Origin: a virus
IMG/VR virus record: IMGVR_UViG_3300009488_000001
Location: 1-55,140 of that record
Length of the DNA stretch: 55,140 bases
Direction: 5' to 3' (one strand)
In this document: positions 40,753-47,423 of the stretch, piece by piece
How positions within the stretch are numbered: the first letter of the stretch is position 1
Layout of the letters: each line of letters begins with the position of its first letter
Notes under the pieces: generated by a model
Databases searched by the model: none
The model's input: the letters and a program-made list of their open reading frames with translations, nothing else
Told to the model about the DNA's origin: nothing
Position numbers and translations under genes: made by a program

Positions 40753-41127
40753 TTACAAAATACATTTAGTTTTTAATGCTAATTGCGGTAAAGATGCATA
40801 ACCTACCTGTATTGTATCGAAAAGATATTGTTTTATTGATAGCTCTATATTTGTATAATGCTTTCGTTTTGGTACTCCCAAAATATACAATCCGTTGTAA
40901 TCATACGTACTATCGCAATAATGAATTGGCAATGGATTTCTATTCCGCGATATATTAAAGTCAGAAAGATTCATATCCCGATGTGGCACTCTTCCGCATA
41001 ATTGGTCAGGCATAAACGACTTTCCCATCTTGGAAACCCAAATATGTATTTCGCCGGGCTTTCTTTTCACCCTCTCTATGGTCAATAAAACGGGGGTATC
41101 TATTTTTAATTCATAATCCGATTTCAT
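40753..41127 (-). CDS. Protein of unknown function
   Basis: 124 residues from the ATG at 41127; a TTG at 41160 would add 11. N-terminal beta segment (SDYELKIDTPVLLTIERV) and a C-P-H-rich middle. No family recognised. Confidence 0.6.
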   Translation of the reverse strand: MKSDYELKIDTPVLLTIERVKRKPGEIHIWVSKMGKSFMPDQLCGRVPHRDMNLSDFNISRNRNPLPIHYCDSTYDYNGLYILGVPKRKHYTNIELSIKQYLFDTIQVGYASLPQLALKTKCIL

Positions 41128-41178
41128 AATCTCAATTGTTATAGTTAAATTTATATTCAAAGATGTTTCCTTTGTTAT

Positions 41179-41493
41179 TTAATTAAGTGGTATTAATTCA
41201 GATTGAGTATCATAAACAAATCTATATTTATGAACAATTGAATGAGTTAAATACGGATTTGTAAATACATTGCCTTTGATTATGCAACATTTTATATCTT
41301 CCATTTTAGCTGATCCGAAGTCGTGTGAATCGCCGTAAAAAGTAAAAATATTGGCTTTAAGATTATACCATCCTCCTCCTTTTACCCTGTCTTTGTCAAT
41401 TACTAAATCTTTATGGTAAGTGCATTTTGATAGTATTAAACAGTCGCCAAGTTCGCTATCGGTTTCTATTATAAATTTTGGAAATTTGTCCAT
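41179..41493 (-). CDS. Protein of unknown function
   Basis: A 104-residue beta-rich protein with Cys residues at 18, 24 and a C-C pair near 69 (IKCCIIKG). No family recognised. Its start lies five bases before the upstream gene stop. Confidence 0.6.
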   Translation of the reverse strand: MDKFPKFIIETDSELGDCLILSKCTYHKDLVIDKDRVKGGGWYNLKANIFTFYGDSHDFGSAKMEDIKCCIIKGNVFTNPYLTHSIVHKYRFVYDTQSELIPLN

Positions 41494-41497
41494 AACT

Positions 41498-41791
41498 TTA
41501 CTTTCTTTTATTAATGATAGTTTTCATTACTGATTCATCAATATGACTTGCTTCATCAATACATATTTTAGAAGCATGATGTCCGTTATCCCTGGCGATA
41601 TCACTACAATCCACCTCCCCCTTGATCCGCTTAATAAATTTACATCCCATATATTCAAACGGGAATTTTCGCCTTTTGAGTGCGTTAAATGGGAAATGAT
41701 GTGCTTTGCAGATATCTGTTAAGGCTCCCCAAATTTCATAGAGATTTTTTTCGGGGTTGTGGAGTATTATTCTTTTTTGTTTTTGCGGCAT
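41498..41791 (-). CDS. Small DNA-binding-like protein
   Basis: A 97-residue basic protein: Y-E-I-W-G-A-L-T-D-I-C-K-A-H near residue 18, then F-N-A-L-K-R-R-K-F-P-F near residue 35. That resembles a short helix-turn-helix or endonuclease-associated repeat, with an aromatic beta hairpin after it. No family firmly recognised. Confidence 0.55.
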   Translation of the reverse strand: MPQKQKRIILHNPEKNLYEIWGALTDICKAHHFPFNALKRRKFPFEYMGCKFIKRIKGEVDCSDIARDNGHHASKICIDEASHIDESVMKTIINKRK

Positions 41792-41793
41792 GA

Positions 41794-41982
41794 TTATTTA
41801 TTTTTAATTACTCCCGTACACTTAACCCACTTCCAGAATCTATTTACTTTTCTAAAATGCTTGCATTTAATGCAGCCATCAGCCCCTATTTGTTGTCCCG
41901 TATTCAAAACCATGCATTGAGTTAAGCATCGGTATCCTACATCTAGATTACGCGTTTTGTATTTATATTTATTTAACTTCAT
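41794..41982 (-). CDS. Small basic Cys-rich protein
   Basis: A 62-residue protein with five Cys (R-C-L-T-Q-C, C-I-K-C-K-H, V-K-C-T), a probable zinc knuckle, and many Lys/Arg. Role unknown. Confidence 0.6.
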   Translation of the reverse strand: MKLNKYKYKTRNLDVGYRCLTQCMVLNTGQQIGADGCIKCKHFRKVNRFWKWVKCTGVIKNK

Positions 41983-41994
41983 TGTATTGTAATT

Positions 41995-42192
41995 TTAACT
42001 ATTAGCAGTCTCCCAATTTTCACCATCATTACCAGTTACCTGTTCTTTTGTACATCTACTACACTTTATCTTGCGATGTGATGGATAAATGGGGTTTTGA
42101 TTTGTTATTATATAATCATGTATATTAAATATCACACACAATAATACGTGAAGCAAATTTGTTCTTTTTTTTGTGTTGCTTTTTGTATTCAT
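41995..42192 (-). CDS. Small protein with zinc knuckle
   Basis: A 65-residue protein with a hydrophobic stretch near residues 14-30 and I-K-C-S-R-C-T-K near residue 43. Preceded by the hairpin-G/T element E (42224-42260). Role unknown. Confidence 0.55.
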   Translation of the reverse strand: MNTKSNTKKRTNLLHVLLCVIFNIHDYIITNQNPIYPSHRKIKCSRCTKEQVTGNDGENWETANS

Positions 42193-42223
42193 ATTTTAAA
42201 ATTAATGCCACTTTATTTTCTTT

Positions 42224-42260
42224 TACCACCAAAACCGGAAACCTCGAAAGGAACCCGGTT
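42224..42260 (-). ncRNA. Hairpin element E with TTTTGGTGGTA tail
   Basis: On the minus strand AACCGG (42260-42255) pairs with CCGGTT (42238-42233), and the tail TTTTGGTGGTA follows at 42234-42224. The tail is identical over 11 bases to element A at 4553. There is no U-tract beyond the four T of the motif. It lies 32 bases upstream of the gene at 42192. Confidence 0.55.
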
Positions 42261-42281
42261 GGATTATCCGCAGAACTTAGA

Positions 42282-42482
42282 TTAAAATTCTATCTCTATA
42301 TCGTTATCACTTGTATGATTAATCCAATGTACTGAATTGCATCCCTCTCCGTTTTTATCCCATACATTAAATGAGCTATATTCTTCATGTCCTGGTTTGT
42401 GCATTCCTATTTCATACATTAATGACTGCAACTCTTTGCCGAGCTCTGCTATTCGTTGTTTTTTTTCTTTAATGGTTTTCAT
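42282..42482 (-). CDS. Small helical protein
   Basis: A 66-residue protein with an N-terminal coiled coil (IKEKKQRIAELGKELQSLM) and a W-I-N-H-T acidic end. No family recognised. The gap 42483-42666 upstream holds no gene; it is AT-rich with short G-rich and C-rich runs. Confidence 0.6.
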   Translation of the reverse strand: MKTIKEKKQRIAELGKELQSLMYEIGMHKPGHEEYSSFNVWDKNGEGCNSVHWINHTSDNDIEIEF

Positions 42483-42666
42483 ATTGAATTTTTAATATGA
42501 CACTAATATAATGTGTTTATATTTAATATCCTACTTAAATAATGAAAATAATGCAATAATATTTATTATTTGGGTGGGTTTTTGGTAGGCGGCCAATGGT
42601 TCTATTCCACATTGGAGTGGCTTTTCTTTGTTTCACCCGTGGTAGGTGGTCATTATTCCATTAGAT

Positions 42667-43158
42667 TTATTCTTTTTCATCGCCATTCAACGGCTTTCCG
42701 TTGTCATCAAATTGTTTTGAGCCGTTTTGGAATACTATCTGAGGGGTTTTATTATCAACTTCTTGCTTGTCTATTAATCCTAAATCGCGGGCTATAATGT
42801 TGTCTTTTAATAATCCAGCAGCGGCTCCCTCAAACTTCTGAGTCCTTATTACATCACGTATGCGTGTAGCGATTGCAAAATAGTCTTTATACGATTCATT
42901 CTTATCTGAGCAATAATTATCATACGTTTGTCTTTCTACATTCAAAAATATATACAACCCTGTCATGGTCATTGCGCGCATTTTTGGAACTGAGAATTTT
43001 TTTCCGCCTTGCACTATTAGCTCTAATAGTGGATTATCGAGACACCATTTGAAATACTGGCACGCTGCATCCCATAAGATTTCCGGAGTTTCAAATATTT
43101 TCCCTCTTCCATGTGTCGATCTAGCTTCCCAGAAATTATTATACAGTGGAGCTGCCAT
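42667..43158 (-). CDS. terS: Terminase small subunit
   Basis: A 163-residue protein: N-F-W-E-A-R near residue 8, F-E-T-P-E-I-L-W-D-A-A near residue 22, then M-T-M-T-G-L-Y-I-F-L near residue 63 with W/Y-rich helices and F-E-G-A-A-A-G-L-L-K near residue 109. This matches small terminases of Bacteroidota phages. It recognises phage DNA for packaging with TerL. It overlaps the upstream gene by 20 bases. Confidence 0.75.
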   Translation of the reverse strand: MAAPLYNNFWEARSTHGRGKIFETPEILWDAACQYFKWCLDNPLLELIVQGGKKFSVPKMRAMTMTGLYIFLNVERQTYDNYCSDKNESYKDYFAIATRIRDVIRTQKFEGAAAGLLKDNIIARDLGLIDKQEVDNKTPQIVFQNGSKQFDDNGKPLNGDEKE

Positions 43159-43774
43159 GATTTTTAATTAATTCAGTCATCCAATTTTTATGAAACGTGT
43201 ATGTTTGCTTATTGTTTTCATATAAATACTGTTCAATCCTTGCGTTATCACTCATGTTTCCCGATCCTTCAAATACATAATACCCCCTGTTTGTTTTTAC
43301 TGCCAATACTTTAGCGTGGTTATGAGCGTATATATGAGAGGTATTTTTATTACTATCTGCAAAATCTTTTAACATTATAGCCCATTCTTCAGGTTTTTTA
43401 GTTTGATTAAAAAATGATGAAATTACAAAATGAGCTTTTTTGATCCTTCCTGTGATTATGAGATCAATTAGGCTAGTTACAGTTGGCTTATTAATTCTAT
43501 AAACAGCCAAATATAAGTCCTCAATTATTTCTGTTTCTAATAAATGCAGGATTAATGCGTATGCATTGAATTGCTTTTCTGTAATTATCCGATATTGCTC
43601 GTTGGGCAACGGCTTAATACATAAGTCCGATAACTTTTTGGCTTTTAATAGATGGACTTCATTGTTTTTTATTATGCGCTTTTCTGCTTTCGATTTGACC
43701 AAAGTTTCATCCATCCATATCTCTTCTTTATCGTCCAAATCGCTAATACTTATATTTTGATCCCATCCATCCAT
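43139..43774 (-). CDS. PLD-like phosphodiesterase-domain protein
   Basis: A 211-residue protein. H-A-K-V-L-A-V near residue 153 followed by F-E-G-S-G-N-M-S near residue 168 matches one H-x-K-x4-x6-G-S/N motif of the phospholipase D superfamily. Only one such motif is present, as in dimeric Nuc-type nucleases. Such a gene often sits just upstream of TerS in Bacteroidota phages. It may be a packaging-related nuclease; inference. Confidence 0.65.
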   Translation of the reverse strand: MDGWDQNISISDLDDKEEIWMDETLVKSKAEKRIIKNNEVHLLKAKKLSDLCIKPLPNEQYRIITEKQFNAYALILHLLETEIIEDLYLAVYRINKPTVTSLIDLIITGRIKKAHFVISSFFNQTKKPEEWAIMLKDFADSNKNTSHIYAHNHAKVLAVKTNRGYYVFEGSGNMSDNARIEQYLYENNKQTYTFHKNWMTELIKNHGSSTV

Positions 43775-43778
43775 ATTT

Positions 43779-43786
43779 CAAAGATA
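43779..43786 (-). promoter_or_regulatory. -7 promoter box, probably leaderless start
   Basis: TATCTTTG on the minus strand (43786-43779), then AAAT and the ATG at 43774. The context TTTGAAATATG is identical to that before genes 2029 and 50683. An ATTG about 20 bases upstream could serve as -33. No palindrome. Confidence 0.6.
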
Positions 43787-43789
43787 CGC

Positions 43790-43824
43790 AAAAAAGCCGG
43801 ATAACGCAATTAAGGTTATCCGGC
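43790..43824 (-). terminator. Terminator after 43857 gene
   Basis: A perfect 10-bp stem GCCGGATAAC/GTTATCCGGC with a 9-base loop and six T on the minus strand. It ends the accessory transcript directly ahead of the packaging promoter at 43779. Confidence 0.9.
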
Positions 43825-43856
43825 ATAATATCACAGAATCACGACAAACTGCAATA

Positions 43857-44288
43857 CTAAAAAGTTAATTCCCCTAACATATGAGATTTTACCATCTCCC
43901 CATAAACCACCATATTAATAATATAATCCTGCATGTGGCTCGAAGTTGTTCTTTTGCTTCCGTATTTTTTGAAATCTTCCCACTTGCAAAAACCGACTGT
44001 ATTTTTGTCTGATTCTTTGCTATCTAGTAACCATACACAGCTTGCTGTTTTTGGCATCCAATGGTCAGCCATCCTGTAAACTCCCTCGGATGTGTACATA
44101 TACTGGCTGCCTGATTCTGATTTGTGGTCAACTTTGAAATTAATACCAGAAACATCCACCCAACTAGCAACTGTACAATCAAAAAAATTAGACTCGTTGA
44201 CTTTGCTTTTAGATATCAACTCGCTAATACTTGCATTGACTGTCTGCTGTTCTTGTCCGATGATGTTTTTTGTAGTTGAAATTTTCAT
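43857..44288 (-). CDS. Protein of unknown function
   Basis: A 143-residue protein: C-T-V-A-S-W-V-D-V near residue 38, Y-M-Y-T-S-E-G-V-Y near 63 and W-L-L-D near 85. Preceded by its own promoter (44325) and a real AAAGGAG Shine-Dalgarno-like run 20 bases before the ATG, and followed by a terminator, so it is a single-gene unit. No family recognised. Confidence 0.7.
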   Translation of the reverse strand: MKISTTKNIIGQEQQTVNASISELISKSKVNESNFFDCTVASWVDVSGINFKVDHKSESGSQYMYTSEGVYRMADHWMPKTASCVWLLDSKESDKNTVGFCKWEDFKKYGSKRTTSSHMQDYIINMVVYGEMVKSHMLGELTF

Positions 44289-44324
44289 TGTCGTGATTTT
44301 TAATTTATCTCCTTTATTGTAATA

Positions 44325-44332
44325 TAAAGATA
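44325..44332 (-). promoter_or_regulatory. -7 promoter box for 43857 gene
   Basis: TATCTTTA on the minus strand (44332-44325), 36 bases before the ATG at 44288. The inverted repeat at 44363-44400 lies about 30 bases upstream and could be an operator or the end of the previous transcript. Confidence 0.5.
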
Positions 44333-44362
44333 CAACTATTTTTTGGACATTGCACTATGATT

Positions 44363-44400
44363 CACGGAATAAAGGCTGTTTTTTACGATATTATTCCGTG
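44363..44400. repeat. Perfect 10-bp inverted repeat
   Basis: CACGGAATAA (44363-44372) and TTATTCCGTG (44391-44400) with an 18-base spacer. No U-tract on the minus strand. It covers the stop of the 44391 gene, so it may be a weak terminator or an operator for the promoter at 44325. Confidence 0.6.
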
Positions 44401-44669
44401 CTCCCTTCAATATCCTTTGAACTATATTTTATTCCGTTAATTGTTATCGGCATTTTAGATTCTATTTTTTCTAATCTTAATATCGTTTCGCCATATTTCC
44501 TATTTATTAAACACTCTAATAGCGTATCTCCAGGAACTTTGTAATATTCTCCATTGATACAAATAGCATCACTCAATAAGGCGTTTAGCATTGTTTTTTT
44601 ATCTAATCTGACAGAACATTCAAGTACGATTTTTGTTTCTTGTAATTCTATATTATCTGTTAAATCCAT
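44391..44669 (-). CDS. Protein of unknown function
   Basis: A 92-residue protein, beta-rich, with short repeats of acidic and hydrophobic residues (IELQETKIVLECSVRL). Starts three bases after the 44673 gene stop. No family recognised. Confidence 0.6.
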   Translation of the reverse strand: MDLTDNIELQETKIVLECSVRLDKKTMLNALLSDAICINGEYYKVPGDTLLECLINRKYGETILRLEKIESKMPITINGIKYSSKDIEGSTE

Positions 44670-44672
44670 TAT

Positions 44673-44936
44673 CTACTTTATTAACTTCGTAAACATAGCC
44701 TTTGGCAACCCTATCTCTTGACCATCTACGGATATTTTTATAAATATTGTGTCTTTATCTTCTCTCGTGCTTAATATCTCATGCGATTGTTCGCCGAGCT
44801 GAGCTATGATAGTGGCCAAGTCTCCTTCCTCTATTTCTTCGCCTGTATTAAATTTGGCCTTGTCTATCCTTAATCCGGTAATTCTCGGAAATGAGGCTTG
44901 GCATTCTGTTGGTTTATGTTTTATATTACAACACAT
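44673..44936 (-). CDS. Protein of unknown function
   Basis: An 87-residue protein with a Cys-rich start (MCCNIKHKPTEC) and a beta-rich C-terminal half (IFIKISVDGQEI). The N-terminal Cys pair with His could bind metal. No family recognised. Confidence 0.55.
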   Translation of the reverse strand: MCCNIKHKPTECQASFPRITGLRIDKAKFNTGEEIEEGDLATIIAQLGEQSHEILSTREDKDTIFIKISVDGQEIGLPKAMFTKLIK

Positions 44937-44960
44937 ATCTACTTTATTGATTCGTAAGCC

Positions 44961-45095
44961 TTAACTAATATATCGAAATCGGTTTTTATTCTTTTGCCAT
45001 ATAAATAAAAGCATTAAATTCTCAACTTTGTTAATTTTATCAGCATTATCTAGGCAATGGAATGGTATCCCGTTTTTTAATGCCAATTCCTCCAA
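44961..45095 (-). CDS. Small ORF lacking ATG, 44 codons
   Basis: The frame L-E-E-L-A-L-K-N-G-I-P-F-H-C and on is open from the TAA of the 45099 gene, in the same frame, to the TAA at 44961. The only start candidates are TTG codons (45095). Either a TTG-started gene, a readthrough extension, or the decayed 3' part of a once longer 45099 gene. Confidence 0.35.
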   Translation of the reverse strand: MEELALKNGIPFHCLDNADKINKVENLMLLFIWQKNKNRFRYIS

Positions 45096-45098
45096 TAC

Positions 45099-45293
45099 TT
45101 ATCTGAATGATTTTCCTTTGGGTTCGGCTAATTCTTTTTTTAACCATTCCGGTAAACTATCAGCGGCTTTAGCTAATTCAATGTTTGCATTTCTGGCTTT
45201 TGTTGTGTAGTATTCAAATTTTTGTAATGCCTTGCAAACTTTACCTAAATCTGCTATTACTTTGGAGTCTATTATTTCTTTGACTGGTTCCAT
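45099..45293 (-). CDS. Small helical protein
   Basis: A 64-residue protein: V-K-E-I-I-D-S-K, then a basic helix (KALQKFEYYTTKARNANIEL) and W-L-K-K-E-L. It starts one base after the 45295 gene. Its reading frame continues after the stop (see 44961). Confidence 0.55.
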   Translation of the reverse strand: MEPVKEIIDSKVIADLGKVCKALQKFEYYTTKARNANIELAKAADSLPEWLKKELAEPKGKSFR

Positions 45294-45294
45294 A

Positions 45295-45456
45295 TCAATT
45301 CATTTTAAACAATTCCATTTTAATGCAAGAAAAATAAAACACATCAGGACACAAATTCTTTATCAAATGTCTTTTGATATCCCATTCGTTAAACTCCTTC
45401 ATCTCTACATCTAACCATGAAGGGGATATGTCTAATATTGATTCTACTCTTTGCAT
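45295..45456 (-). CDS. Small protein, 53 residues
   Basis: An open frame beginning MQRVESILDISPSWLDVEM with tight spacing to the next gene (TGATATGG). Acidic N-terminal half and a C-terminal FYFSCIK segment. No family recognised. Confidence 0.55.
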   Translation of the reverse strand: MQRVESILDISPSWLDVEMKEFNEWDIKRHLIKNLCPDVFYFSCIKMELFKMN

Positions 45457-45471
45457 AATTTAAAATTAAAT

Positions 45472-45515
45472 GCAGGGAGGTACTTTCTTCGCTCCCTGCG
45501 TAGCTTTTAGGCTAC
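45472..45515. terminator. Double hairpin, possible terminator/processing site
   Basis: GCAGGGAG (45472-45479)/CTCCCTGC (45492-45499), then GTAGC (45500-45504)/GCTAC (45511-45515). On the minus strand the larger hairpin is followed by ATTTAATTTTA. It lies between the HNH gene and the 45456 gene; 45516-45625 holds no gene. Confidence 0.5.
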
Positions 45516-45625
45516 CATTTTTAAGTTGTTGTTTACTTTTACCTTAGCTCTCTATTATCCCAATTATCATCTGTCGATCCCAATTCAGCCCCATTTATTT
45601 GACTTGCAGGGACGGCGATCGTTAA

Positions 45626-46129
45626 TCACTCCGCCCCCACTAATGTTTTCAATATCCTTCCACATGATATATCCCTGACGTATTGGTATGGCACGTTAAG
45701 ATCTATTGACACCTGTTTTAATGTCCTCGATTCTCTATTAAATACAGCGGCTTTAACCTCAATTGCTTTGGTCTTGGGAATTTTGGTATTTAATGGGTAA
45801 TGATTTATTTCAAACCCCCTACCTTTAGGTATAATTAATCTGCCCTTATTAAAAGCATCCTTCATATTATCAGAATGACTTCCTATAAATAAATGATCTG
45901 GATTTACACATTTAGGATTATCACATTTGTGACAAACATATAATCCCTCTGGCATGTCTCCATTGTAAATCATCCAAGATAGTCGGTGAGCACCAAGTGA
46001 TTTACCTTCAACTTTAATTATACCATATCCCGTCCTGAGACCTGCTTGCCATTCCCAGCATCCTGTTTTTTGTTTTTTAATCTTAGAAAGGAATCTACCC
46101 TTAACTTTCTCGTCTATCATATAATTCAT
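45626..46129 (-). CDS. HNH homing endonuclease
   Basis: A 167-residue protein. C-W-E-W-Q-A near residue 18, G-A-H-R-L-S-W near residue 46, then C-H-K-C-D-N-P-K-C-V-N-P-D-H-L-F near residues 62-77: the zinc-bound HNH core of HNH_3 endonucleases. The C-terminal half has an HTH-like region (LKQVSIDLNVPYQYVRDI). Such genes are mobile and often insert beside tRNA-like sequence; here a tmRNA-like end lies 45 bases upstream. Confidence 0.85.
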   Translation of the reverse strand: MNYMIDEKVKGRFLSKIKKQKTGCWEWQAGLRTGYGIIKVEGKSLGAHRLSWMIYNGDMPEGLYVCHKCDNPKCVNPDHLFIGSHSDNMKDAFNKGRLIIPKGRGFEINHYPLNTKIPKTKAIEVKAAVFNRESRTLKQVSIDLNVPYQYVRDISCGRILKTLVGAE

Positions 46130-46173
46130 TTTGTGTAAATATATGAACCTTTTTTACAAAAGCAAGTATTTTC

Positions 46174-46205
46174 GGGAGCTAGCGGGAGTCGAACCCGCGT
46201 CCAAA
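46174..46205 (-). other. tmRNA-like 3' end fragment (possible att core)
   Basis: On the minus strand: TTTGGACGCGGGTTCGACTC and then CCGCTAGCTCC. That is a GGAC lead, a perfect T-arm GCGGG/CCCGC with loop TTCGACT, and a 3' acceptor strand, as in the 3' end of bacterial ssrA. No credible 5' acceptor partner with a tag frame is found nearby. Phages that integrate in ssrA carry such a segment in attP, but no integrase is visible here. Confidence 0.5.
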
Positions 46206-46239
46206 CAATATCGCAAATAATTTCAACGAACTAAAATAG

Positions 46240-46313
46240 AGCCTAATAAGGGATTCGAACCCCTGCCCCGATCATTACAAGTGAGCTGCTCTAACCAACT
46301 GAGCTAATCAGGC
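46240..46313 (-). tRNA. tRNA-Thr (TGT)
   Basis: 74 bases folding as a full cloverleaf: acceptor GCCTGAT/ATTAGGC (one G-U), D-arm GCTC/GAGC, anticodon arm GCTCA/TGATC with one mismatch and loop CTTGTAA (anticodon TGT), T-arm AGGGG/CCCTT with TTCGAAT, discriminator T. CCA is not encoded. It is likely transcribed from promoter P6. Confidence 0.9.
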
Positions 46314-46387
46314 TGTTTTGATTTATAAAGATAATCAATTAATACTAAATTATGAAATTGACAAAATCTGACCATCTGCCAGGATGG

Positions 46388-46434
46388 GATAAAATGCTGC
46401 TTTCTTTACGTGGCACAGCAACCTTTATTTTATC
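46388..46434 (-). ncRNA. Stem-loop in RNA cluster
   Basis: GATAAAAT/ATTTTATC (8 bp, perfect) encloses an internal loop and GCTG/CAGC. It lies between the tRNA-like RNA and tRNA-Thr on the same presumed transcript. The remaining bases of 46314-46611 hold no ORF. Confidence 0.4.
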
Positions 46435-46611
46435 TCTCCACCAAGCACGCCACTGGCAATGGCTAAAATAGATATTTGTAAAAATGCAAATCAAATGATA
46501 ATCATACGTACTCAAATCATTATTTTTACACCTTCCAAAAATAGGAGTAGCCTGTTTTATCGGTTCGCTCCGCTATTTTTGTTCAGTTTCGACCAGATTA
46601 TATTTAAAGAA

Positions 46612-46724
46612 TAGAGAGGGTAGGATTTGATACCTACAACAAGTTCCTGCGATCGTAGCCAACTTAGAGCCTAGCCTGCATTTAGGCAGCTTCCAACAGG
46701 TATGTGTATTTCCACCACCCCTCT
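46612..46724 (-). ncRNA. tRNA-like RNA, class II-sized but non-canonical
   Basis: 113 bases. The ends pair as a 7-bp acceptor, AGAGGGG with CCTCTCT (one G-U). A T-arm-like GTAGG/CCTAC has an 8-base loop TATCAAAT, one more than normal. Inside are a TGGTGG start like that of tRNA-Leu, a hairpin AGC-TGC/GCA-GCT with loop CTAAAT, and AAGTT/AACTT as a long variable-arm-like stem. It is too long, with unclear D and anticodon arms, for a normal tRNA-Leu. First element after promoter P6. Confidence 0.5.
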
Positions 46725-46749
46725 ATTCTATATTTTCAAAGAACTAATT

Positions 46750-46792
46750 CAAAGATAAGGACTAACAACACACAAAACAATGACTTTTGTCA
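46750..46792 (-). promoter_or_regulatory. Palindrome-type promoter P6 (leftward)
   Basis: On the minus strand TGACAAAAGTCA (46792-46781), a 23-base spacer, TATCTTTG (46757-46750), with TTGTTTTGTG after the palindrome as in P1. It drives the RNA cluster at 46174-46724 and perhaps the HNH gene. Confidence 0.75.
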
Positions 46793-46813
46793 TGTTTTGA
46801 AAAATATTTCAAA

Positions 46814-47221
46814 TTAATGTAATCTGAAATTAAACCCAACTGTATATGATAGTTTAGATGTTGAATTATACATAACTCCCAAACTAATCACCTTTACTCT
46901 AATCGCTGCTAACACCCCTAATTGCAGCCCTCTTTTGTTATATCTGGACTTCCCGTAACCCAACATCGGAACAATTGAAATACAGTCCTTAAACTGCTTT
47001 CCTACCATGTAATAACCACACCATCCTAGCTCTTCGTCTTTTGTATTTTCTCCAGTTATTCCAACTATGAGATTGTTTGTGCTGCCATATATTATTACGG
47101 TGCTTGTTTCTAGCCTTGGGGTATATTGGGTTATTACTGATACTCTATCTTTTGATTGAGATATTAGGGCGAAGAGTAATAGGATGAAGAGTAATATGGT
47201 GATTGTTAGTAGTGTTTTCAT
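46814..47221 (-). CDS. Exported beta-barrel-like protein
   Basis: A 135-residue protein with an N-terminal signal (hydrophobic LLTITILLFILLLFALIS, then Q). The mature part has alternating beta strands and ends G-F-N-F-R-L, like outer-membrane barrel proteins that end in an aromatic-rich strand. An outer-membrane protein encoded by a phage could change the host surface or block superinfection; this role is inference. Confidence 0.6.
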   Translation of the reverse strand: MKTLLTITILLFILLLFALISQSKDRVSVITQYTPRLETSTVIIYGSTNNLIVGITGENTKDEELGWCGYYMVGKQFKDCISIVPMLGYGKSRYNKRGLQLGVLAAIRVKVISLGVMYNSTSKLSYTVGFNFRLH

Positions 47222-47224
47222 AAG

Positions 47225-47422
47225 TTAATTTTTTAATTCTTTTATTAGCTCAATTTGGGCTAATTGAACAATGTTGTTATATTTTATCAATGCCTCTTTT
47301 TGGTATGGATACATACTATCTGACGAGTCCCTACTCTTATCTTTAAGTATTGTCCATTGCAAACAATTAAGTAACCTATTACTTAATCTCACAATTCTAT
47401 ACAACCTTCTATTATTTTTCAT
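47225..47422 (-). CDS. Small basic protein
   Basis: A 65-residue Arg-rich protein (NNRRLYRIVRLSNRLLN) with a helical end. It starts one base before the stop of the exported 47424 gene's region and is probably part of the P7 leftward operon. No family recognised. Confidence 0.55.
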   Translation of the reverse strand: MKNNRRLYRIVRLSNRLLNCLQWTILKDKSRDSSDSMYPYQKEALIKYNNIVQLAQIELIKELKN

Positions 47423-47423
47423 G

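Noticed and set aside
42570-42797. A rightward ORF and a GGTTTTTGGTAGG run as another copy of the hairpin-tail element
   Set aside because: No hairpin precedes the G/T run, and most of the ORF is antisense to the terminase small subunit gene.
46174-46571. A complete tmRNA running from the GGAGCGA near 46571 to the ssrA-like end at 46174
   Set aside because: GGAGCGA pairs with the 3' acceptor strand at six of seven positions and the length is right, but a full tRNA-Thr lies inside and no tag-peptide frame is visible.
46612-46724. A suppressor tRNA that would read the in-frame TAA at 45099
   Set aside because: The candidate anticodon loop CTAAAT does not place TTA in positions 34-36, and only one gene would benefit.
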